Below are positions 30,681 to 39,438 of a DNA stretch of 64,000 nt, one piece after another. Origin of the DNA: Crocinitomicaceae bacterium (GTDB lineage Bacteria > Bacteroidota > Bacteroidia > Flavobacteriales_D > Crocinitomicaceae); assembly GCA_030727405.1 (NCBI GenBank), contig JANRBR010000011.1, positions 101,752 to 165,751 of the forward strand, given 5' to 3'. Both the position numbers and the translations under genes were made by a program. The notes beneath the pieces were generated by a model, which was not told the origin of the DNA, did not search any database, and was given only the letters and a program-made list of their open reading frames with translations. Numbering within the stretch: position 1 is the first letter of the stretch; every line of letters begins with the position of its first letter.

Positions 30681-31451
30681 TTATTGATTTTCATCCATTA
30701 AGTGTGGATATTCCGTTAAAATTGGACCATTAATCCGATCAAAACAAGCTTGACGGATTTCTTTGACTTCCATGTTGCTCAACTCCTCCACCGTAAAAAA
30801 CGGATGGATGTACACGCGAGAAATACCCGGTTGCGCCGGACCTAGAATGTCTGTTGGGTCTGAGAAAAGTTTGTAGTTGTTTGTAAAAGTGAGCGGCAAA
30901 AGTGGAACCCCCATGATTTTTGCCATTTTGAATGCACCATCTTTGAAGGAAATCATTTTAGGACATTGGTCATCTGGAATGGTTCCTTCTGGAAAAATAA
31001 CGATAGACCAACCATCTGCAACCGCTTTGTTCGCCATCGAATAAGCTTGACCAGCCTTGCTTTTATCTTTTCGGTATACGGGAATGTTCAAATTTTTAAA
31101 ATACGTGCCTAAAATCGGGTACTTTAAGAGTTCACTTTTACCCAGGAACACGAATGGGTGCTTGGGGAGAATGGAATGCATGAGGAAAATATCTAAATAG
31201 GAAGTGTGGTTTGCTACGATGATGTATGGACCATCCGGAAGTGGGGCTTTTTCTACCACTCGAACGCCATAAAAACAAAAAATGCGCATCAACCAACTCC
31301 AAACAACAAAAAGCTTAAAACTAAACTTTTTCCATTTCGGATTCATAATGAGCACTAAGAAAAAAGGATAAAACAACACAGCAACGATTACAAATACAAT
31401 CGCAATGTATAGTTTCCAAACCAATCCTAAAATGCCGAAAAATTTACGCAT
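30681..31451 (-). CDS. plsC: 1-acyl-sn-glycerol-3-phosphate acyltransferase family protein
   Basis: PlsC-type enzymes acylate lysophosphatidic acid in the inner membrane during phospholipid synthesis. The track start (31472) is a TTG; the ATG at 31451 is chosen because the sequence between them is a -7 box. The protein (256 residues) has one or two N-terminal hydrophobic segments, then the acyltransferase motifs NHTSYLDIFL (H-x4-D) and FPEGTIPDD, with PVYRKDKSKAGQA between. It is the first gene of a plsC-gatC-GT2 operon and divergent from trpS. Confidence 0.92.
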   Translation of the reverse strand: MRKFFGILGLVWKLYIAIVFVIVAVLFYPFFLVLIMNPKWKKFSFKLFVVWSWLMRIFCFYGVRVVEKAPLPDGPYIIVANHTSYLDIFLMHSILPKHPFVFLGKSELLKYPILGTYFKNLNIPVYRKDKSKAGQAYSMANKAVADGWSIVIFPEGTIPDDQCPKMISFKDGAFKMAKIMGVPLLPLTFTNNYKLFSDPTDILGPAQPGISRVYIHPFFTVEELSNMEVKEIRQACFDRINGPILTEYPHLMDENQ

Positions 31452-31454
31452 AGT

Positions 31455-31462
31455 CAAAGATA
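31455..31462 (-). promoter_or_regulatory. -7 box (TATCTTTG) 3 nt before the plsC ATG
   Basis: The minus strand reads TATCTTTG-ACT-ATG. This is the same 3-nt spacing as at the subtilase and the gene at 28727 and implies a leaderless plsC transcript. No good -33 TTG was found. Confidence 0.5.
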
Positions 31463-31532
31463 CGCTTTTCAATGAACTTTTGAATCCTTGGATTCACTAG
31501 AAATGAGTAATTTTGAAAAAAAGAAACGAATA

Positions 31533-32501
31533 ATGGCGCGCATTTTAACAGGCATTCAGAGTACAGGGACACCACATTTAGGCAACATTCTAGGTGCGAT
31601 ACTTCCTGCCATTGACTTGGCTTCAGACCCAACAAATGAATCCTTTTTGTTTATTGCTGACATGCATTCCTTGACACAAATCAAGGATGGGAAAACATTG
31701 CGTGAAAACACCTACGCTACTGCAGCTACATGGTTGGCCTTTGGACTTGATGGTTCAAAAACGGTTTTCTACCGTCAAAGCGATGTGCCGCAAGTCACGG
31801 AACTAATGTGGTATTTGCTGTGCATGTATCCCTACCAAAGAATGACCTTAGCACATAGTTTCAAGGACAAAGCAGATCGATTGGATGACGTGAATGGTGG
31901 ACTCTTTTCTTATCCGATATTAATGGCTGCAGACATCTTATTGTTCGATGCAGAAGTTGTTCCTGTTGGTAAAGATCAAAAACAACACATCGAAATGACG
32001 CGTGACGTAGCCAATCGCTTCAATTTAACTTATGGAGATACCTTGGTACTTCCAGAAGAACAGATTCGTGAAGACACCATGTTGATTCCTGGAACGGATG
32101 GTGAGAAAATGAGCAAATCAAGGGGGAATTACATTGATGTTTTCTTGCCTGAAAAACAATTAAGAAAGCAAATCATGTCCATCGTTTCGGATAGTACTCC
32201 CCTAGAAGAACCGAAAAATCCAGACACTTGTCACACCTTTGCCTTGTATAAATTGTTAGCCAGCGAATCAGAGGTAAATGCGATGCGTGAAAATTATTTA
32301 CGCGGCGGATACGGTTTTGGTCATGCCAAACAAGCTTTATTCGAATTGATTTTAAGCAAATTTGAAAAGCAACGCATGCGCTTTGATGAATTAATGGCGA
32401 ATCCAGCTGAAATCGATGCAGCGCTACACCTTGGTGCGGAAAAAGCGAGAAAGGTAGCAAACGACGTCTTGAATCGCGTTCGCTCGAAAGTGGGATATTA
32501 A
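31533..32501 (+). CDS. trpS: tryptophanyl-tRNA synthetase
   Basis: TrpS charges tRNA(Trp). The class I signatures are TGTPHLGNILGA (HIGH-like) and EKMSKSRGNYIDVF (KMSKS). The track starts at a TTG at 31488; ATG codons occur at 31503 and 31533. I chose 31533 because MARILTGIQSTGTPH corresponds to the usual N-terminus of Bacteroidota TrpS; 31503 (adding MSNFEKKKRI) remains possible. From 31533 the protein has 322 residues, a normal size. It is divergent from plsC, and its stop meets that of the TonB receptor without spacing. Confidence 0.96.
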   Translation: MARILTGIQSTGTPHLGNILGAILPAIDLASDPTNESFLFIADMHSLTQIKDGKTLRENTYATAATWLAFGLDGSKTVFYRQSDVPQVTELMWYLLCMYPYQRMTLAHSFKDKADRLDDVNGGLFSYPILMAADILLFDAEVVPVGKDQKQHIEMTRDVANRFNLTYGDTLVLPEEQIREDTMLIPGTDGEKMSKSRGNYIDVFLPEKQLRKQIMSIVSDSTPLEEPKNPDTCHTFALYKLLASESEVNAMRENYLRGGYGFGHAKQALFELILSKFEKQRMRFDELMANPAEIDAALHLGAEKARKVANDVLNRVRSKVGY

Positions 32502-34337
32502 TTATTCGCTTAAAGCATAATTCAAGCCCACTTTAAACCATCGTCCTGGCATTTGAACAAATCCCGCTTCTACATAGTTTGTATTGGTCAAGTTATTCAA
32601 TTCCACAAATAACTTCATCCCTTTAACATTTTCACTCACCAATTTAGCATCCAATAAATGGTAAACAGGCGTTGCAACACGTTCGATTAAACGATAGTTC
32701 AATTGAATGCTTGCATACTTTGAAAATTGAAAACTAAACTTCGCAATCAACTGTTGTTTTAGATTCGAATAAGCATAACGCGATTCCAAATCGGCATCAA
32801 ATACATGCGTTGCTTGGATGTACGTATAGGATACATCGATGAAATTTGGCTTGTACGCAGCAGAATAAACAAAGGATTTACGCACTTGAGCCTCCAAACC
32901 ATAAAACCGCACTTCGGAAATGTTCACAGGTTTCCATTTATTCGGGTTTGGATCGATAGATGAAGTGTCTCGAACCCAATCGATCATGTCGTATGTTTGA
33001 CGATAAAAGACATTTCCCTCTAGGTAAAGGGTGCCATTTTTAAACCAGCCTAGCTCCGCAGCATTTGCATATTCCGGTTTTAGGGAAGCATTCCCCATAT
33101 TTGATGGGTCAACGTAATACAATTCGGTATAGGTCGGGACACGGTTGCTTTTGGCAAAATTTACAAACATCCGATTCAATTGATTGAATTGAAAGGCACA
33201 TTGTACACTTGGCAAAAGTTTGATCGGATCATTCGAATAGCGAAATGCAAGGAAACTCGTGGTAGCTGTTAAACGACCAAGTCGCAAGGAAAGATCTCCA
33301 AATGCACTGGTATATTGTCGATCCCGCAAGCCTAAATTCGAACTATTCAGTTTCTCGAAGCGCTGTTCCAATCCAAGGTGATACGACAAGTTCGCCATTA
33401 TCTTACCGGCCAATAAACTTTCGAAACTGTAGGTTTCGGAAAAATGACGGTTCGTGTAAAAACCGGGATCGTTTCGTTTTAGTCGAAATTCATCTCGATT
33501 TGTTCGAGTACTCAATCGATTGACCCATGTTGCTTTTTTTAAGTTGACGTTATACCGAATACCAGCAAAGGCATTCTGCGTCGTCTCCCATTGATCTGGG
33601 AATTTATTTGAATAGTATCCATTCGCGCCAAATTGACGATCCGAATAAGCCAACATAATGAGGACATACTGTTTCTTAAGCGAAATGCCTCCTTCGTATG
33701 AAAGCTGTTTGTTGTCAAAATCTGAATTATACCAGTGTCCATTTGATCGATCGTATCCCAAGGACAACTTTTGATTCCACCGTTTCAATGGCGCACTTAC
33801 TGTAGCATTCAGACCAGCTGTACCAAATGAACCTCCATAGGCTTGTGCTTTTACAAAAGATTTATTCGAAAGAAAAGAAACAAAATTGACTGCGCCTGCA
33901 AGGGAACTTTGTCCAAAAATATGTGTCGCTGGACCTTTGAAAACTTCAATTTGATCAATGGCATTGACCGTAAATGGAATATTCATCGCGTGATGTCCCG
34001 TTTGTGGATCTACCATTTTGAATCCGTTCACTAAAATCAAGGTCTGTTCGAAACTACCTCCCCTAATGCCAATATCAGCCTGCATGCCATTTAAACCGCG
34101 CTGACGGACATCGACTCCAGACGTGTAACTTAATGCTTCACTTAGACTACGTGAAGGCAACAAGGCCAACCTATCCGCTTTTATTAAGGACATGGATTGA
34201 TTCCGTTTCAAATAATCTACCGGATTTCCCCTTCCTGTAACAATGACGTCTTTTATCGTGACCGTAAAATCATCTTTTTGAGCAAAAAACAATTGGGGAC
34301 AAAGGAATAGAACAAAGAAAATGGAGGTTTTTTTCAT
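32502..34337 (-). CDS. TonB-dependent outer-membrane receptor
   Basis: A 611-residue beta-barrel receptor. The track ORF begins at 34556, but the ATG at 34337 yields a perfect signal peptide (KKTSIFFVLFLCPQLFFAQ) and follows a -7 box. The plug domain starts with TIKDVIVTGRG, which may include the TonB box, and has the usual LSYTSGVDVRQRG, DIGIRGGSFEQTLILVNG and INQIEVFKGPATHIFGQ-like motifs. The barrel ends with LNNLTNTNYVEAGFVQMPGR. It lacks the carboxypeptidase-like N-terminal domain of SusC, and no SusD gene is near, so it resembles BtuB/siderophore-type receptors. Ligand unknown; it lies downstream of the beta-mannosidase gene, which may be coincidental. Confidence 0.92.
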   Translation of the reverse strand: MKKTSIFFVLFLCPQLFFAQKDDFTVTIKDVIVTGRGNPVDYLKRNQSMSLIKADRLALLPSRSLSEALSYTSGVDVRQRGLNGMQADIGIRGGSFEQTLILVNGFKMVDPQTGHHAMNIPFTVNAIDQIEVFKGPATHIFGQSSLAGAVNFVSFLSNKSFVKAQAYGGSFGTAGLNATVSAPLKRWNQKLSLGYDRSNGHWYNSDFDNKQLSYEGGISLKKQYVLIMLAYSDRQFGANGYYSNKFPDQWETTQNAFAGIRYNVNLKKATWVNRLSTRTNRDEFRLKRNDPGFYTNRHFSETYSFESLLAGKIMANLSYHLGLEQRFEKLNSSNLGLRDRQYTSAFGDLSLRLGRLTATTSFLAFRYSNDPIKLLPSVQCAFQFNQLNRMFVNFAKSNRVPTYTELYYVDPSNMGNASLKPEYANAAELGWFKNGTLYLEGNVFYRQTYDMIDWVRDTSSIDPNPNKWKPVNISEVRFYGLEAQVRKSFVYSAAYKPNFIDVSYTYIQATHVFDADLESRYAYSNLKQQLIAKFSFQFSKYASIQLNYRLIERVATPVYHLLDAKLVSENVKGMKLFVELNNLTNTNYVEAGFVQMPGRWFKVGLNYALSE

Positions 34338-34356
34338 TATTAATTTTTTTTTGTGA

Positions 34357-34364
34357 CAAAAGTA
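34357..34364 (-). promoter_or_regulatory. -7 box (TACTTTTG) of the TonB receptor gene
   Basis: Minus-strand TACTTTTG lies 19 nt before the ATG at 34337, in the short gap after the beta-mannosidase stop. It excludes the longer track start. Confidence 0.5.
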
Positions 34365-34401
34365 CACAAGGAAACGCATTCCTGGTTCATTAAACCTTAT
34401 A

Positions 34402-36870
34402 TTAATTATAGAGGAACGAGAAATCGGACAATTGTGGAACGTCATCCTTGTATTGAATGCGTATAAGATGCTCACCACGTAATAAATGCACAAAATTGCG
34501 ATCAAATGAAATTCCTGTTTTTTGTGAAAAAAGCCAAAAATCAGCACAAAACGCACTATTTTTCACCCAAATCTCTGCAGTTTTACTGTTTTTGTCTATG
34601 TTTTTGATGGAAAGATCAATTTGAACTTCACGTTTCTTTGGCGAGGGACCTATTAAAAAATCACGGGTAATGCCATTGGATAATTCTACGCGAACCAATT
34701 GTTCATGCTTTGGGATGACACTCCAAATTAATTTATTTTCTTGATAAGCAACCGTTCTTTCACCTGTAATCGACAAAGGAGACAATGCACGTTCACCCCA
34801 ATTCAAATTGTAAATCAGTATTTTACATCCCAAAACTTGGTTTTCCATTACATCGGACTTCAGATAAAGTTGGACTTCACCTTTTTCCGTTGTTTTTTGT
34901 AATATAGCTACCGGCTGAAAATCTTCACGCATAGCGTAATGCAAGGCTTTCCAATTCCCCAAATAATCAATGCTCGACCAAGTCGGCGCAGGCCAACAAT
35001 CATTTAATTGCCAATATAAGGTTCCCATGCAACGCGGCGCATCCAAACGGTGTCCCGCAACGGCAGAGGAAACCGCATAACGCTGCGTTAATTGTGAGTA
35101 ATACACAAAACGATTAAAATCTTTGGTTGAACCATAAAGCAAATCTGCATGCTTTTGAATCATGCCATTTCCCACATAACTTTTTTGGTGGTGCTTCATT
35201 ACAGCGCTATTCAAGCGGAATTCATCGGGCGCAGCAAAAGAATTCAAGGTAGAAAACTCTGGAAAACTTTGAAATCCATATTCTGCATTAAAGCGACCTA
35301 TTTTTGTGGCAAAATTGGACATCGGATCTTTCCCATGCCATACGCCCCAATAATGTTGAGATCCGTGGTTGTAAAAATCGTCATTTCCCCAATTACTAAG
35401 CGGAGATGTGTGAATGTAACTCGTGTTTGTCCAAAATGACACCAGTTTCGGTGCAAGTCCTTTGAACAAGTCGTTATACGCTTTCAGAATCGTTTCTTGT
35501 TCTGAATCAGATAATTTGTATTGGCTTTGAAATCCCCAATTCTTCCAGGCAACATCCACTTCATTGTTTCCATTGAATAAAACAACGGACGGATGTGCAG
35601 AAATACGAGGAATCTGGTAATTAAATTCATTTTCCACCGTTTGTAAAAACGAATTGTCTCCTGGATACATGGCACAAGCAAACATGAAATCCTGCCAAAC
35701 CATGATTCCTTTTTCGTCACACGCGTTGTAAAATGCATCATCTGGATAGAATCCTCCACCCCAAATGCGCACCATGTTGAAATTCGCTTTGGACATTTGC
35801 TCCACTTGATTGATCCAATCCTGCTCTGTAATGGACGCGGGAAAAACAGATGGAGGAATAAAATCCGCTCCTTTGCAAAAAACAGGAAGTCCATTCACCT
35901 GAAATTCATAGGATGTCCCCCATTGGTCTTTCTGTTGAATCAATTCTGCCGTTCTAATCCCGAATTGTAGAGGTTTTTCATCCACCAATTTCCCCTTAAC
36001 AAACAGTCGAAGGGTATCCTGATAAAGGTTTGCTTCACTGATTCCAGATGGCCACCATAAATTTGGATTGTATTGAACGACTTCCGCTTCCAGATGTCCC
36101 GTTGTTGAATTATTCGTTAAGCTTAACTCACCGTATAAGCTCGAAACAATTTGATATTCGGTGCTTTGACCAGATACATCCAAGACGTATTTCAAACGTG
36201 CGAATGAATCTTCTTTTGGAATGGACAATGTTTGAACCGTGATGGCTTGGATTTTCATTTCTTTTCCAATGCGAACCTGGACAGGTTTTGCAAATCCAAT
36301 GGTATTCATCCGTAGCGCCCAGTCCCAGCCAAATTGGTATTGAGGTTTTCGGGTTAACGGCGCGACCTTCCATTTTGAAGGGTCATTTGGAGCGGGATAA
36401 TGGAATGCTTCGGCTTCATAACGTTCTTTATGGTAAAGGGTTGGTGGTGTAAAAACCACACGAACCTCGTTGTAACCGCAAAGTAACTGGGATTTGATTT
36501 GAAAGGCAAAGGGATGGAAAAAATTATCCGTTTTACCAATCAAGTTGCCATTGACATAAATGGAAGCATATGTATCGACATTTGGAAAGAATAATTCAAT
36601 GTCTTTCGCTAGAAATTGTTGTTCCGTTAAATAAAATTGACTTTGCAATTCCCATTCATAGTCTTCCACCCATTGGTATAACGCTTCATTTTCACCGTAA
36701 AAAGGATCTGGCAATTCACCTGATTGAAAAAGTACTTCTTGAACACTGCCTTTTTCACCGAATGCTTTCCATTCTTGGGTTTTCGGATTTTTATAACTCC
36801 AACGGAGCGTTGTTTGACTTTGTGCGAGTCCTATCATGCAACAAAAAAGAAAAGTGAAGCATCTTACCAT
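34402..36870 (-). CDS. secreted beta-mannosidase, glycoside hydrolase family 2
   Basis: Beta-mannosidases of GH2 remove terminal beta-mannose, for example from the Man-beta-1,4-GlcNAc core of N-glycans or from mannans. The 822 residues include a signal peptide (MVRCFTFLFCCMIGLAQS), a sugar-binding jelly roll (about 20-195), an immunoglobulin-like domain (to about 310) and a TIM barrel. The acid/base is Glu437 in FNGNNEVDVAW and the nucleophile is probably Glu530 in RFNAEYGFQSFPE; the 93-residue spacing fits the family. Its ATG overlaps the glycosylasparaginase stop (TAATG), so the two are translationally coupled. Periplasmic location is likely as there is no sorting domain. Confidence 0.93.
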   Translation of the reverse strand: MVRCFTFLFCCMIGLAQSQTTLRWSYKNPKTQEWKAFGEKGSVQEVLFQSGELPDPFYGENEALYQWVEDYEWELQSQFYLTEQQFLAKDIELFFPNVDTYASIYVNGNLIGKTDNFFHPFAFQIKSQLLCGYNEVRVVFTPPTLYHKERYEAEAFHYPAPNDPSKWKVAPLTRKPQYQFGWDWALRMNTIGFAKPVQVRIGKEMKIQAITVQTLSIPKEDSFARLKYVLDVSGQSTEYQIVSSLYGELSLTNNSTTGHLEAEVVQYNPNLWWPSGISEANLYQDTLRLFVKGKLVDEKPLQFGIRTAELIQQKDQWGTSYEFQVNGLPVFCKGADFIPPSVFPASITEQDWINQVEQMSKANFNMVRIWGGGFYPDDAFYNACDEKGIMVWQDFMFACAMYPGDNSFLQTVENEFNYQIPRISAHPSVVLFNGNNEVDVAWKNWGFQSQYKLSDSEQETILKAYNDLFKGLAPKLVSFWTNTSYIHTSPLSNWGNDDFYNHGSQHYWGVWHGKDPMSNFATKIGRFNAEYGFQSFPEFSTLNSFAAPDEFRLNSAVMKHHQKSYVGNGMIQKHADLLYGSTKDFNRFVYYSQLTQRYAVSSAVAGHRLDAPRCMGTLYWQLNDCWPAPTWSSIDYLGNWKALHYAMREDFQPVAILQKTTEKGEVQLYLKSDVMENQVLGCKILIYNLNWGERALSPLSITGERTVAYQENKLIWSVIPKHEQLVRVELSNGITRDFLIGPSPKKREVQIDLSIKNIDKNSKTAEIWVKNSAFCADFWLFSQKTGISFDRNFVHLLRGEHLIRIQYKDDVPQLSDFSFLYN

Positions 36871-37859
36871 TACCAGTTTCGGTCAAAATTAGCATCAACT
36901 AACTTCTCTTCTTCTAAGGTTCTCAACGCGAAATTGAAGCCTGCGTAAATGGAATAAGCACCGAAATTCCCGTCCTTATCCAACGCAATAAAACCACATT
37001 GTAAACCCGTTAAATCATCGTGTTTACGAATGATGCGCATGCACGCTTCTTTGCAAGCTTCCAACGGTGAATAACCGTGACGCATTAATTCAACCACGGT
37101 ATGACTTCCTGCAACGCGAATAATCGCCTCACCTAGTCCGGTAGATGTCGCTGCCCCAACTTCTTGATCGACAAACAATCCAGCACCTATAATGGGAGAA
37201 TCACCAACGCGACCATGCATTTTATAGGCCCAACCGCTGGTTGTACAAGCACCACTAAGTTTACCGTTTGCATCCATAGCAATCATTCCAATAGTATCAT
37301 GATTTTCGTGATTGATTTCGGGTTTTTTAAAAACGTCTTTGTTTTCTTTTTTCCATTTCTCGTAATCTTTCTTCACTTCCGGAATGGGGGTTTTGATCGT
37401 GTCAAAACCATAATCTAATGCAAATTTTCGTGCACCATCTCCCACAAGCATGACGTGTTGTGTTTTTTCCATTACTGCTCGAGCTACAGAAATTGGGTGT
37501 GCGATTCCTTCGAGACAAGCAACTGAACCACATCGCGAACGATCGTCCATAATGCACGCATCAAGGGTGACATGTCCATCACGATCTGGACGTCCACCAA
37601 TACCCACACTGCGATTCTCCACATCAGATTCCGTTACACGAACACCTTTTTCTACGGCATCTAATGCCGAACCACCATTTTTCAGGACTTCCCAAGCAGC
37701 TTTATTGGCAGCTAATCCATGATCCCAGGTAGATAATACAATTGGACCACTTATTTTTCCACTGGAAGAGGTCGCCATGACATTAGCTGCTTTTACTGGC
37801 TCTACCAGACTTAACAATCCTGTGGCAGCGCCTAGCTTGAGAAAATTTCGTCGTTGCAT
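36870..37859 (-). CDS. N4-(beta-N-acetylglucosaminyl)-L-asparaginase (glycosylasparaginase), Tat-exported
   Basis: Glycosylasparaginase cleaves the GlcNAc-Asn bond left after protein N-glycan trimming. It is an N-terminal nucleophile hydrolase that cuts itself before a Thr; here Thr189 in NHENHDTIGMIAMDANG. The N-terminus MQRRNFLKLGAATGLLSL is a twin-arginine signal peptide. Other family stretches are RSVGIGGRPDRDGHVTLDA, MHGRVGDSPIIGAG and ATSTGLGEAIIRV. Length 329 is normal. It is coupled by 1-bp TAATG overlaps to mltG upstream and to the beta-mannosidase downstream, which suggests shared work on N-glycopeptides in the periplasm. Confidence 0.95.
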   Translation of the reverse strand: MQRRNFLKLGAATGLLSLVEPVKAANVMATSSSGKISGPIVLSTWDHGLAANKAAWEVLKNGGSALDAVEKGVRVTESDVENRSVGIGGRPDRDGHVTLDACIMDDRSRCGSVACLEGIAHPISVARAVMEKTQHVMLVGDGARKFALDYGFDTIKTPIPEVKKDYEKWKKENKDVFKKPEINHENHDTIGMIAMDANGKLSGACTTSGWAYKMHGRVGDSPIIGAGLFVDQEVGAATSTGLGEAIIRVAGSHTVVELMRHGYSPLEACKEACMRIIRKHDDLTGLQCGFIALDKDGNFGAYSIYAGFNFALRTLEEEKLVDANFDRNW

Positions 37860-38932
37860 TAGTTTTTCTTTTTACGTTGTTCGTTGGTTAACCAAGATTG
37901 AAAAGCTTTCGCGTTTCGCATGTGTTCAGCACCCGTAACGGCAAAATTATGTCGGTGTGAATAGTCCGGTTTTGCACACATAAAAATGTAATCAACCTTT
38001 GCGGGATGTAAAATGGCATCCACCACTTTTGGCGAAGGAAGACAGATTGGACCAGGAGGTAGTCCTTTGACTTTGTATGTGTTATAGGCACATTCAACAT
38101 CGCGGTGCACTGCTAACAGACGCTGTACGCCCAACAGTTGACTTCCCCAACAAAATTTAAAGGTTGGATCCGACTGCAATTTCATCCCTTGCTTGAGGCG
38201 GTTTAAATACAAACCAGCAATTATCGGCCATTCATCCTCTTGTCTAGACTGTTCTGAGCACACTATACTCGCTAACGTAACAGCTTGACTAGGGGAATTT
38301 AAACCAATCTTATTTAAACTATTTTTTCTTTCAGGTGTCCAGAAGTTTTTAAATTCTCGAGCCATCCGATCCACAAACATTTCTTCATTGGAATCCCAGT
38401 ACATTTGATAACTATCCGGAATAAATAGAGCCGGCAATTGTTCTGCTGTAAACCCAAATTTTGATAGGGTTTTTCCACTAAGGAGGTACTCTACCAATTT
38501 TGCGCTGTCCACATCAATGCTTTTAGACACTTTAGCAGCCATTTGATAAATGTCTCGGCAATTATTAAACGTTACCTCAACCTCTACTTCTGCGTTGCCA
38601 TTTCCTTTAGCATTCTTGATGAAGCCATTTAACAAAGTGCGGTAATTTGTCCCGGGTTCAATAAGGTATTTTCCTGAAGCTATTGTTTTGATAGACAGAT
38701 TTTTATATTCTCCAACTGAAATAAAAGATTTAACATTATCAATTAACTTTTCATCGGATAATTGCTTAGCCAATTCAGTCAATTCAAGGGGTTTACTCAG
38801 GTAAAATGCTTGTTGATCAGAATTGAGGCTTTTATGGTTTCCAGCCAAATAAATCAGCACTTTAGGAGCAACAACAATGGATCCGACTATAAGCAGTAGA
38901 ACTCCAACAACAATTAACTTTCCTTTAGACAT
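37859..38932 (-). CDS. mltG: endolytic transglycosylase MltG
   Basis: MltG is an inner-membrane lytic transglycosylase that cuts nascent glycan strands and sets their length. The 357-residue protein has one N-terminal membrane helix (KLIVVGVLLLIVGSIVV), a LysM-like region and the YceG domain. The catalytic Glu is in ASIVCSEQSR; the position equivalent to the first Glu of the enterobacterial EKET is Cys, as I recall other Bacteroidota also lack Glu there. NRLKQGMKLQSDPT and GLPPGPICLPSP are family motifs. It overlaps the upstream GNAT gene by 19 bp and the next gene by 1 bp. Confidence 0.93.
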   Translation of the reverse strand: MSKGKLIVVGVLLLIVGSIVVAPKVLIYLAGNHKSLNSDQQAFYLSKPLELTELAKQLSDEKLIDNVKSFISVGEYKNLSIKTIASGKYLIEPGTNYRTLLNGFIKNAKGNGNAEVEVEVTFNNCRDIYQMAAKVSKSIDVDSAKLVEYLLSGKTLSKFGFTAEQLPALFIPDSYQMYWDSNEEMFVDRMAREFKNFWTPERKNSLNKIGLNSPSQAVTLASIVCSEQSRQEDEWPIIAGLYLNRLKQGMKLQSDPTFKFCWGSQLLGVQRLLAVHRDVECAYNTYKVKGLPPGPICLPSPKVVDAILHPAKVDYIFMCAKPDYSHRHNFAVTGAEHMRNAKAFQSWLTNEQRKKKN

Positions 38933-39438
38933 AATTGATAACTTATTTCATCTATTTCACTTCCTTTAAACCGCAACCATCCTTTACGCATGCCCACTTT
39001 TCTAAAATTCATTTTTTCAAAAAATGCGATGCTGGCAGGATTGTCGCCATGTATGGAGCATTGTAAATTTCGTAATTCCAAGTAATCTCGCGTGTAGTTA
39101 ATGAGCAATTGCAGCGCATCCACAGCGAATCCCTTGCCTCTATCTGAATCCATCGCGATCAATATCCCAACAGAAGCGTAACCATGTTTAAAATTCACTT
39201 CATATAAATCAATGACTCCGACTGAACGCTCGGTCACTTTCTCAATGATGACAAATCTCAGCTGTCCAGACTTCCTTAAATCCGCTTGATGTTCAATCAA
39301 AGCCATGATATCGAACATGGAGAAAGGCACCTCTGTATTGGAAACTTTCCAATTTTCTGGATTATTCTCCCACATATAAATCGTTGTCGCATCAGATTTC
39401 TCAACCGCCCTCAAATACACTTTCTCTCCAACTAACAT
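38914..39438 (-). CDS. GNAT family N-acetyltransferase (RimJ/RimL-like)
   Basis: A 174-residue acetyltransferase of the RimJ/RimL/SpeG-like group. It starts MLVGEKVYLRAVEKSDATTIYMWENNPENW, the typical pattern of this group, and has the acetyl-CoA loop SDRGKGFAVDAL and the NPASIAFFEKMNFRKVG motif. SpeG-like relatives act on spermidine, others on ribosomal proteins or amino sugars; I cannot decide. It overlaps dapF by 7 bp and mltG by 19 bp, inside the dapF-mltG operon, so a cell-wall-related role is possible but not shown. Confidence 0.88.
   Translation of the reverse strand: MLVGEKVYLRAVEKSDATTIYMWENNPENWKVSNTEVPFSMFDIMALIEHQADLRKSGQLRFVIIEKVTERSVGVIDLYEVNFKHGYASVGILIAMDSDRGKGFAVDALQLLINYTRDYLELRNLQCSIHGDNPASIAFFEKMNFRKVGMRKGWLRFKGSEIDEISYQLCLKES

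Noticed and set aside
34338-34556. Extended N-terminus of the TonB receptor
   Set aside because: It would overlap the beta-mannosidase end and place a signal peptide in the middle of the protein; ATG 34337 gives a clean signal peptide after a -7 box.
37859-38932. MltG thought to lack its catalytic glutamate (CSEQ in place of EKET)
   Set aside because: The second Glu of the motif is conserved and, as I recall, other Bacteroidota MltG proteins also lack the first one.
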